A model generated the notes under the pieces. The model saw nothing but the letters and a program-made list of their open reading frames with translations. It made no database searches and was not told the origin of the DNA. 64,000 nt of DNA from an uncultured Aquimarina sp. (GTDB taxonomy: Bacteria > Bacteroidota > Bacteroidia > Flavobacteriales > Flavobacteriaceae): positions 124,001 through 188,000 of the forward strand of contig CANMWA010000008.1 of NCBI GenBank assembly GCA_947501475.1. Reading direction: 5' to 3'. Position 1 is the stretch's first letter. Each line of letters opens with the position of its first letter. Below are positions 1-8,700 of this stretch, piece after piece. The translations under genes were made by a program, and so were the position numbers.

Positions 1-2
1 AT

Positions 3-545
3 GATGGCCCAATACCGGGAGTAACCGAATTTGTTTTAGAACAACTTAAACAACACAAAGCTAAAGCTACTTTTTTTTGCATTGGGAGTAATATCAAGAA
101 ACATCCTGATATATTCAAAAAAATAATAGCCGAAAACCATGCCATTGGTAATCACACCACACGTCACCTAAAAGCATGGAAAATTGACTCAAAAACATAC
201 ATCAATGACATCAATGATTGCCAAGCTATAATTCAAGAGTTTTACGACACTAAGAGTACTAAAAAATTATTTAGACCACCATACGGACAGATAAGTTACT
301 CTAAATTCAAAATATTAGAGGAACAAGGGTACAAAATTATACTTTGGGATGTGTTATCAAAAGACTGGGAGAAAAATACTACTTCAAAAATTTGCCTTGA
401 AAACATAATTCAAAACACAAAAAAAGGGAGTATCATAGTATTTCATGATAGTATAAAAGCTTCAGAAAAATTAAAGTTTGTTCTACCTAAGGTACTAGAA
501 CATTTCGCAAAAAAAGGATTTATTTTTGATAAGATCGAGTTCTAA
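3..545 (+). CDS. Polysaccharide deacetylase (NodB-homology), 5' end outside window
   Basis: This is the C-terminal 180 residues of a carbohydrate esterase family 4 (NodB-homology) deacetylase, which removes N- or O-acetyl groups from cell-wall or extracellular polysaccharide. The visible part begins at DGP, the end of the metal-binding (T/S)FDDGP motif. The zinc-ligand motif HTTRH, the substrate-groove motif RPPYG, a D-x(4)-DW block and the late FHDS histidine motif are all present, so the enzyme looks active. The frame is open to the window edge, so the true start and any signal peptide are not visible. The stop codon overlaps the stop of the convergent thioredoxin-like gene. The substrate cannot be told from sequence. 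Confidence 0.88.
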   Translation, partial: DGPIPGVTEFVLEQLKQHKAKATFFCIGSNIKKHPDIFKKIIAENHAIGNHTTRHLKAWKIDSKTYINDINDCQAIIQEFYDTKSTKKLFRPPYGQISYSKFKILEEQGYKIILWDVLSKDWEKNTTSKICLENIIQNTKKGSIIVFHDSIKASEKLKFVLPKVLEHFAKKGFIFDKIEF

Positions 546-838
546 ACATACTCTTTCATCAATCCTATTAAGGTATTTGCATCTTGCTCACCGCTTTGCC
601 TCCATACCATTTCACCAGCTTTATAAATCATTAAAGTAGGCAACCCTTTAATCCGAAGTGCAGTCGCCAACTCTTCATTTTTATCCACATCAATCTTAAT
701 GACTTTTGCTTTGTCACCAAGTGCAGCAGCTACGTCCTTTAATACAGGATGCATTGATAATGAAGGTTCATTCCACTCGGTATAAAAGTCCAACAAAACA
801 GGAACCCCTATACTTATTATATCTCCAAACTTTGACAT
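542..838 (-). CDS. Thioredoxin-fold protein lacking the CxxC active site
   Basis: This 98-residue protein has the layout of a single thioredoxin domain: LLDFYTEW where thioredoxins have the beta strand before the active site, VIKIDVDKNEELA, and the cis-proline loop KGLPTLMIYKAGE. The usual WCGPC is replaced by WNEPS, and there is no cysteine anywhere in the protein. It therefore cannot do dithiol exchange. A structural, chaperone-like or binding role is more likely. There is no signal peptide, so it should be cytoplasmic. It is convergent with the deacetylase, sharing 4 bp at the stop codons. The fold call is good; the role is unknown. Confidence 0.85.
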   Translation of the reverse strand: MSKFGDIISIGVPVLLDFYTEWNEPSLSMHPVLKDVAAALGDKAKVIKIDVDKNEELATALRIKGLPTLMIYKAGEMVWRQSGEQDANTLIGLMKEYV

Positions 839-911
839 TGTTCAAAATTTTTATATTCAGGCCGATTACAATTGACCTTTAAACCGTTGTAAATATACTA
901 TTTTATTAGAA

Positions 912-2162
912 TTAAGCAGGTTGTGGTCCTTTTCTTAATTCGATCACTGTAATTTCTGGCCAAATTCCAACTCTTCCAGGAAAAGCATGAAATCCAAATC
1001 CACGATTTACATTCAAATAACGCCCCATTTCACTATACATTCCGGCCCATTGTTTATACACATATTGCACTGGGCTCCATCTTACAAATCCAGGAATTTC
1101 AATACCGAATTGAAATCCATGGGTATGACCGCTTAACGTAAGGTGATAATGGTCATCATTTTTCTTCACTTCATATTCCCAATGTGATGGATCATGGCTC
1201 AACAATATTTTAAAGTCATCTTTTTCTACCTGCTCTGAAGCTTTGCTCAAATCACCAGCTTTCTTAAAATTATGACCCCAATTCTCTACTCCAATCACAG
1301 CAATACGCTCACCGTCTTTTTCAACGAAAGCACTATCATTAAGTAACAGATTAAAATCAATTTTATTATGAATATCCTTAATTGCCTCAAAATTGGCGTC
1401 TTTTTCTTCTTGGCTATTCCAGGTAACATACTCTCCATAATCATGATTTCCTAAAACCGAATATTTGCCATGTTTTGGGGTTTTAATCCTTTTAAAAGTA
1501 TCTATCCAATCATCCATCTCTTTTGCCATAGTATTCACAATATCTCCTGTAAAAAGCAAAAGATCCGTCTGTTGTTCATTGATCAAATCTACAGCATATT
1601 CAATCTTAGCAACATCATCAAAACTACCAGAATGAATATCAGAAATCTGCGTAATTCTAAATCCATCAAAAGCCGCTGGTAAGTCATCAAAATGAAGCAC
1701 GTGTTTGATTACTTTAAAATTATATTTACCTCTAAAAATCCCATGCAAAAGACCTGCAAAAGGGATAGCAGCCACACCTAGAGCTATCTGACTTATAAAT
1801 TTTCTGCGATTTGGCAGATATTCGGTAGCCGTACCTTCAAAAAAAGTATTTGTGAGATACGTATATCCCGCTACACAAACACGTATGATATCCTCACCAA
1901 ACATAAAAAGAACCAAGATTAGCTTAGGCACCAATGTTAATAACAACATAGCGCTAGCCCTTAATGTATATTTAGTAGGCCCCACACTGCGATCATAATT
2001 AGCAAAAATATAAATAACATACCCTAATATTATCAATGATAATATCAGGTACCCTATTTGAATCCATAGGTTTCTACCAATTGTTTTGATAGCTTGATAT
2101 GCATACACTTCAAGCAGTACATATATAATAATAGGGATTAACCAGCGCATAGTTTTATTCAA
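912..2162 (-). CDS. Membrane-anchored calcineurin-like metallophosphoesterase
   Basis: This 416-residue protein has an N-terminal region of about 150 residues with several hydrophobic helices (near residues 6-25, 32-53 and 68-90) and a twin-arginine-like RRKF stretch before another hydrophobic segment. A calcineurin-type phosphoesterase domain follows. Its metal ligands are visible as ISDIHSG, TGDIVN, GNHDYG, LLSHDPSHW and SGHTHG, the full set for a dinuclear metal centre. The family (YkuE-like) acts on phosphomono- or diesters, in some cases in lipid or envelope metabolism; the substrate here is unknown. It is divergent from polA across a 458-bp gap. Confidence 0.88.
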   Translation of the reverse strand: MNKTMRWLIPIIIYVLLEVYAYQAIKTIGRNLWIQIGYLILSLIILGYVIYIFANYDRSVGPTKYTLRASAMLLLTLVPKLILVLFMFGEDIIRVCVAGYTYLTNTFFEGTATEYLPNRRKFISQIALGVAAIPFAGLLHGIFRGKYNFKVIKHVLHFDDLPAAFDGFRITQISDIHSGSFDDVAKIEYAVDLINEQQTDLLLFTGDIVNTMAKEMDDWIDTFKRIKTPKHGKYSVLGNHDYGEYVTWNSQEEKDANFEAIKDIHNKIDFNLLLNDSAFVEKDGERIAVIGVENWGHNFKKAGDLSKASEQVEKDDFKILLSHDPSHWEYEVKKNDDHYHLTLSGHTHGFQFGIEIPGFVRWSPVQYVYKQWAGMYSEMGRYLNVNRGFGFHAFPGRVGIWPEITVIELRKGPQPA

Positions 2163-2337
2163 AATTCATATTCACAACAAAACTATCCCTCTTTTTAACT
2201 TCCTATCATTTTTTAAGTAAAAATTAACGATAGTATACTATAAATTATAAAAAAGTCATAAAATTGCTACTATTTAAAATCATAAATCTTAACAATTTCT
2301 TTCGGAACTAAATTTTTTATTTGTAACTTCGTTTCAG

Positions 2338-2480
2338 AATTCCTACATAGGGCTTAAAAAAATTAATAAAATCTTATACTATATATAAAAAATACTATCG
2401 TATTTATAGCAGTTGATACATTGTTATCAATTTTATTTTGGGGCGAAATGCCGTCAGATTTTGACGGCATTTCTTATTTT
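2338..2480 (+). ncRNA. Candidate small RNA ending at an orphan terminator
   Basis: The 458-bp gap between the divergent phosphoesterase and polA genes holds a strong plus-strand terminator (2446-2479) with no gene upstream of it on that strand. No ATG-started ORF of useful length lies between about 2330 and the hairpin. A weak promoter match precedes it (TAACTTCG at 2324-2331, with TTTCG 19 bp upstream). An inner inverted repeat TTGATA/TATCAA lies near 2413-2430. A short transcript of roughly 140 nt is the simplest explanation. The 5' end is a guess, and I do not recognise an RNA family. Confidence 0.35.
2446..2479 (+). terminator. Rho-independent terminator, orphan
   Basis: A perfect 11-bp stem (2446-2456 with 2462-2472, core ATGCCGTCA) with a 5-nt loop is followed by CTTATTTTTATT. 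The T-rich tail is on the plus strand only; the minus-strand side is followed by CGCCCC. It therefore terminates plus-strand transcription that begins inside the intergenic gap. Confidence 0.7.
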
Positions 2481-2620
2481 TATTAGTTAACAACCTGAAA
2501 AATAATCTAGATCAATCTTATTCTCAGCGTAATAAAAATAAAAAAAGCAACTTCTTATACTTGACTTCATTTTTTAATTGAATTGGTATTATATTGCATT
2601 TCTAAAATTTTTCACGCACC

Positions 2621-5446
2621 ATGTCACAAAAACGTCTTTTTCTTCTTGATGCTTTCGCTCTGATTTTTCGAGGGTATTATGCACTTATTAAAAACCCAAG
2701 AATTAATTCTAAAGGTCAAGACACATCTGCAGTATTAGGATTTGTAAACTCATTGTTTGATGTTATCAAAAGAGAAAAGCCAGATCACTTAGCTGTTGCT
2801 TTCGATAAACAAGGAAGTAAAGATCGTTTAGAGATATTTCCAGAATATAAAGCTAACCGTGACGAAACTCCAGAAGCTATAAAAATTGCTGTTCCTATCA
2901 TTCAGGAAATATTAAAAGCAATGCATATCCCGATTATAGAACGCGCAGGAGTAGAAGCAGATGATCTTATAGGAACAATTGCTAAACAAGCCGAAAAAGA
3001 AGGGTATCAAACGTATATGGTAACTCCTGATAAGGATTATGCCCAATTAGTTTCAGAAAATATATTTATGTATCGACCAGCCCGTATGGGAAATGGTATC
3101 GAGATATGGGGAATCCCCGAAGTACAAAAGAGATTTGAAATAGAGCGTCCAGAACAAGTTATCGATTACCTCGGGATGATGGGAGATGCAGTAGACAATA
3201 TCCCAGGGTTGCCAGGAGTAGGTGATAAAACTGCTAAAAAATTCCTTGCTGAGTATGGTTCTATGGAAGGCCTATTGGCCAATACCGACAAACTGAAGGG
3301 TAAAATGAAAGAAAAGGTAGAGGCTAATGCAGAATTAGGCCTTCTTTCAAAAAAATTGGCTACCATTATCTTGGATTGCGATGTAACTTTTAATGCCGAA
3401 GATTACGAACTTACCGAGCCCAATGCTCAAAAAGTACATGAAATATTTGAAGAACTCGAATTTAGAAGATTGAAAGATCAATTTATTAAGATTTTTTCGG
3501 GAGAAGACACCTCAACCAATCAAGCTGCTAATACTCCAACAACTAAAAAGAAAGGAACACCAGCTGGCGCAGGTCAGTTTTCATTATTTGGTGATGCAGA
3601 ACAACCTGAAGAAGCAACTTCATACTCTAGTAGAAAAACGATAGCCAATACCGAGCATTTTTATCAAAGTATTGCCCCCGGGATGGCTATGAAGCTATTT
3701 CTTCAAAATTTATTAAAACAAGAAAATGTTTGTTTTGATACTGAAACTACGGGCCTTGACCCTCTTACTGCAGAACTAGTAGGGATTTCTTTTTCTTGGG
3801 AAGCAACCAAAGGGTTCTATATTCCTTTTCCTGAAGATCGCAGTGAAGCACAACAACTTATCGAACAGTTAAGACCTTTCTTTGAAGCCGAGAATATTTC
3901 AAAAATTGGTCAAAACCTAAAATATGACATTAAAGTATTAGCAAAATATAATATCGAGGTTAAAGGAGTTTTATTTGATACCATGCTTGCACATTATCTC
4001 ATAAATCCAGATATGCGACATAACATGGATGTCCTTTCTGAAACCTACCTTAACTACACCCCTGTTTCGATTACAGAGTTAATAGGAAAAAAAGGTAAGA
4101 ATCAATTATCTTTTCGCGACGTTCCGATAGAAAAGCAAACAGAATATGCTGTCGAAGACGCTGATATTACTTTTCAATTAAAAGAGCATTTCGCACCCGA
4201 ACTTAGCGAAGCCAAAACAGTATCTTTATTTGAAGATATCGAAATCCCTTTGCTACGTGTTCTTGCTGACATGGAAGTTGAAGGCATTAACCTTGATAAG
4301 AAATTTCTTGAATCCCTTTCGGAAGAATTAGATAATGACATCAAAAATTTAGAACGTAAAATATACGCTGAAGCCGGAGAAGAATTTAATATTGCTTCAC
4401 CTAAACAATTGGGAGTTATTTTATTTGAAAAAATGAAGTTGGTTGATAAACCCAAAAAGACCAAAACCGGTCAATATTCTACCGCCGAAGATGTATTATC
4501 ATATTTGGCAAAAGATCATGAAATCATTCAAAATATTTTAGATTTTAGAGGGTTATCAAAATTAAAAAGCACTTATGTAGACGCATTGCCTACCCAGGTC
4601 AATGAAAACACAGGAAGAGTACATACCGATTATATGCAAACCGTAGCCGCTACCGGGCGCTTGAGTTCTAATAACCCCAACCTGCAGAACATCCCTATAA
4701 GAACTGAGCGAGGAAGGCAAGTAAGAAAAGCATTTATCCCAAGAAGTGAAGAATACACATTACTAGCGGCCGATTATTCGCAAATAGAATTAAGGATTAT
4801 CGCAGCATTAAGTGAAGAAGAAACCATGATCGAAGCTTTTAAAAACGGAGAAGATATTCATGCATCTACTGCAGCCAAAGTTTTTGATGTTCCTATCGAA
4901 GAAGTAAGCCGAGAACAGCGTGGTAATGCAAAAACAGTAAACTTTGGGATTATCTATGGGGTTTCGGCATTTGGATTAAGTAATCAAACTAGCCTTTCGC
5001 GTAGCGAAGCCAAAGAATTGATTGACACGTATTACAAAACATACCCAAAACTTCGCAACTATATGAGTGAGCAAGTAGATTTTGCTCGGGATAATGGATA
5101 TGTACAAACTGTCTTAGGAAGACGCAGATATCTTAAAGACATTAACTCTGCTAATGCAATAGTTCGCGGAGCCGCAGAACGAAATGCAGTCAACGCCCCT
5201 ATACAAGGTAGCGCTGCCGATATCATCAAAATTGCGATGATCAATATTCACAAAAAACTAAAAGAAGGAAACCACAAAACCAAAATGTTACTACAGGTAC
5301 ATGATGAATTGGTTTTTGATGTATATAAACCAGAGCTAGAAACTATCCAAACTCTAATCAAAACAGAAATGGAAAGCGCTTATACTTTGGCAGTACCACT
5401 AGATGTAGATCTTGGATTAGGTAATAATTGGCTGGAGGCGCATTAA
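2621..5446 (+). CDS. polA: DNA polymerase I
   Basis: This 941-residue DNA polymerase I works in Okazaki-fragment processing and repair. The N-terminal 5'-3' exonuclease (about residues 1-290) has FDKQGSKDR, EADDLIGT and TPDKDYAQLV, plus the helix-hairpin-helix LPGVGDKTAKK. A linker (about 295-340) contains AGQFSLFGD, which resembles a clamp-binding motif. The 3'-5' exonuclease has FDTETTGLD near residue 372, NLKYD and YAVEDADIT, so proofreading looks intact. The polymerase domain has motif A ADYSQIELR (about 716), motif B RGNAKTVNFGIIYG and motif C QVHDELVFD (about 891). Length and order are normal. It appears to be a single-gene unit. Confidence 0.98.
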   Translation: MSQKRLFLLDAFALIFRGYYALIKNPRINSKGQDTSAVLGFVNSLFDVIKREKPDHLAVAFDKQGSKDRLEIFPEYKANRDETPEAIKIAVPIIQEILKAMHIPIIERAGVEADDLIGTIAKQAEKEGYQTYMVTPDKDYAQLVSENIFMYRPARMGNGIEIWGIPEVQKRFEIERPEQVIDYLGMMGDAVDNIPGLPGVGDKTAKKFLAEYGSMEGLLANTDKLKGKMKEKVEANAELGLLSKKLATIILDCDVTFNAEDYELTEPNAQKVHEIFEELEFRRLKDQFIKIFSGEDTSTNQAANTPTTKKKGTPAGAGQFSLFGDAEQPEEATSYSSRKTIANTEHFYQSIAPGMAMKLFLQNLLKQENVCFDTETTGLDPLTAELVGISFSWEATKGFYIPFPEDRSEAQQLIEQLRPFFEAENISKIGQNLKYDIKVLAKYNIEVKGVLFDTMLAHYLINPDMRHNMDVLSETYLNYTPVSITELIGKKGKNQLSFRDVPIEKQTEYAVEDADITFQLKEHFAPELSEAKTVSLFEDIEIPLLRVLADMEVEGINLDKKFLESLSEELDNDIKNLERKIYAEAGEEFNIASPKQLGVILFEKMKLVDKPKKTKTGQYSTAEDVLSYLAKDHEIIQNILDFRGLSKLKSTYVDALPTQVNENTGRVHTDYMQTVAATGRLSSNNPNLQNIPIRTERGRQVRKAFIPRSEEYTLLAADYSQIELRIIAALSEEETMIEAFKNGEDIHASTAAKVFDVPIEEVSREQRGNAKTVNFGIIYGVSAFGLSNQTSLSRSEAKELIDTYYKTYPKLRNYMSEQVDFARDNGYVQTVLGRRRYLKDINSANAIVRGAAERNAVNAPIQGSAADIIKIAMINIHKKLKEGNHKTKMLLQVHDELVFDVYKPELETIQTLIKTEMESAYTLAVPLDVDLGLGNNWLEAH

Positions 5447-5671
5447 AACCCTAAAAATATTGCTAAACACGGAGATAAAATTTTAAACAAAACCTTGAAA
5501 ACAAAGCTGCAAAACCACTATTTATATTGACTTAAAAATTTATGTTCTCTCTGTAAACACTATCAATTTAACGAAATAACACTTATTAAATCTTCATTCA
5601 TAATAGAGAATCAAAAGCCAACCTCTTAGGGGTATTTGCCAAAGGTTTTCGAGCCCTTTACTAAGTTAACA

Positions 5672-5703
5672 TTTTGTTAATTGCTGATTTTTAATTACTT
5701 TCG
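5672..5703 (+). promoter_or_regulatory. Bacteroidota-type promoter of the LRR protein gene
   Basis: TTTTG (5672-5676), a 19-bp spacer and TACTTTCG (5696-5703) match the primary sigma factor pattern of Bacteroidota (TTTG / TAnnTTTG) apart from one T-to-C change. The box lies about 30 bp upstream of the chosen ATG at 5735, which argues against an earlier start codon inside the promoter. The rest of the 5447-5671 gap shows no gene and no clear polA terminator. Confidence 0.6.
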
Positions 5704-5734
5704 CAGCACCTACCCGAATCTAAACATCAAGAAC

Positions 5735-8700
5735 ATGAAAAAACTACTATGCTTATTAATAGCATTACCTGCTATTGCTTTATCACAAACCAACTTTATT
5801 CAAAATGGGAACCTCGATGTATGGCTCACAGGGATAGAACCGCTAGATTGGGGAGTTGAAGGGAACGTTAGATTAAATCTTGACGAATCAACAAATGGTG
5901 GGGTAAGTGCCCTATTTATCGATGGTGCTACAGCTCCAAAATTAATTGCGACCAACTATACCTTAGAAGCTGGTAAGACATATCAGCTTAGTTTTGATTA
6001 TAAAGTAAAAACTGCTAATACAACTTTTGGGCAGCAAGTAATTAGCTATAGTTATGGAGGTGTGGACTTTACTCCCAACACAAATAGCAACCGTATCCCT
6101 CAAGGTTTTGATTGGGAGAGTGTAAGTACAGAAATCACTCCTACCGTTACCGAACTTTGGCGTTTGGAAATTAGCCTTAACTCATTTATTGCAGATGCTT
6201 TTGAAGTATACATTGATAATGTAAGAATCATTGATGTAAATGAGCCAACACAAAGAGATGCTCTAATTGCTTTATACAATGCTACTGATGGACCTAATTG
6301 GACAAACACCTGGGATTTAAATACAGACATGAGTACTTGGTATGGTATATCCCTTGATGATTCAGGAAATGTACTGGCGATAAATTTAATAAATAATAAC
6401 CTAATAGGTACAGTACCTGCAGAAATTGGTAATCTTCCTGCTCTATTTTTTTTACAGATAACAGACAATCAATTATCCGGTACAATACCTACAGAAATTG
6501 GTAACCTTACTAATCTGGAGAGTTTAAATTTATCAGGCAATCTGTTATCTGGACCATTACCTCCAGAATTATTTAGCATAACAAAATTAGAAGCACTTTT
6601 AATTGCAGGAAACCAATTGGAAAGCACTATCCCTGTAGATATTGGAAACTTGACCAATCTTACAATTTTAGATTTGAGTAACAATAGTATGCCCGGAGAA
6701 ATCCCTACTACTATTTCTAATTTAACAAACCTAAATTCATTAAACTTAAGTTACAATTCATTAGATGGTGGCATTCTATCAGAAATAGGGAGTCTAGTTA
6801 ACCTTGAATATCTTACATTAAATAACAATCAATTTTTTGGAGACATCCCAGTCGAAGTTGGGAATCTTACCAAGTTAATAGAACTGAACCTTAACAATAA
6901 TAAATTATTCCTATCAATACCTAATACGATTGAAAACTTAACAAGTCTTAAAACATTTAATGTCTCTAACAATACACTTTCTGGCACTATCCCAACCGGG
7001 ATCAAAAATATAAGCAGTTTAGAAAGCTTCAACATATCAACCAACTCTTTTGTTTTTGAGAATTTTGAAGATGATTTTAGTGCACTAAACAGTATTGCTG
7101 CTTTTGAATACATTCCACAATATGCAATTGATGATGAAGAAAACATAGAACTCATCCCTGGCAGCACTATCACTTTAACAGTATCAGAAACACAAAGCCC
7201 TAATAACCAATATCAATGGGTAAAAAATCTTACAGATAATATTACCGGGGAGACCAATAACACCTTGATTTTATCGAATCTTTCAGGAGCAGATGTTGGG
7301 ACATATACTTGTAGTATCACCAATCCTAATGTACCCGGCCTAACCATATATAAAGCACTAACTTCAATAATTGAAGTCCCTCAAGCAGAAAAAGATGCGT
7401 TAATTGTCTTATATAATGCTACTGGTGGACCTAACTGGATCAATACCTGGGATCTAAACAGTAGTGTTGATTCTTGGTATGGAGTTCGCTTAAATAATTC
7501 TGGAAATATTGAATCTATAGAACTAAACAATAATGGATTAGAAGGTGTTATACCTAGTGAAATTGGAAATTTAACATCACTAAAGAGACTGGACTTAAGT
7601 AATAATCAACTATCTGGCGGTATTACTTCAGAAATTGGAAACTTTACCAAGTTAGAGTTTCTGAACTTAGGCCAAAATCAATTAACAGGGCAAATACCTT
7701 CATCCATAGGAAATCTAACTAATCTGCAAGAACTATATCTTTATAATAATCAATTAACAGATAGTATTCCTGTAGAAATTGGAAACTTAACTAGTTTAGA
7801 TCTTCTAATTCTTCGTGAAAACCAGCTGTCTGGTGAAATACCAACAGAAATTGGAAACTTAATTACGTTAAGATCCTTAAATCTAAGAAACAATCAGCTT
7901 TCTGGGAATATTCCTGTATCCATAGGAAATCTTACAAATCTTCAAACAATATATCTTGGCACCAATCAATTATCGGGTACAATACCTATAGGAATTGGAA
8001 ACCTCACTTCTTTAGGGGTGCTATCTTTAGATAATAATCAATTGTCTGGTACTATCCCAACCGGGATCAAAAACATAAGCAGTTTAGAAAGCTTCAACAT
8101 ATCAACCAACTCTTTTGTTTTTGAGAATTTTGAAGATGATTTTAGTGCACTAAACAGTATTGCTGCTTTTGAATACATTCCACAATATACAATTGATGAT
8201 GAAGAAAACATAGAACTCATCCCTGGCAGCACTATCACTTTAACAGTGTCAGAAACACAAAGCCCTAACAACCAATATCAATGGGTAAAAAATCTTACAG
8301 ATAATATTGCCGGCGAGACCAATAACACCTTGATTTTATCGAATCTTTCAGGAGCAGATGTTGGGACATATACTTGTAGTATCACCAATCCTAATGTACC
8401 CGGCCTGACCATATATAAAGCACTAACTTCAATAATTGAAGTCCCTCAAGCAGAAAAAGATGCGTTAATTGCCTTATATAATGCTACTGATGGACCTAAC
8501 TGGACCAATACCTGGGATCTAAACAGTAGTGTTGATTCTTGGTATGGAGTTCGCTTAAATAATTCTGGAAATGTAGAGAGCTTAAGCCTTAGCAATAATA
8601 ACTTAAAGGGGACTATACCTCCCCAGATTGGCAATCTCACATCATTAAAAACATTATACATAAATAGTAACGAATTACCAGGAATTATACCCCAAGAGTT

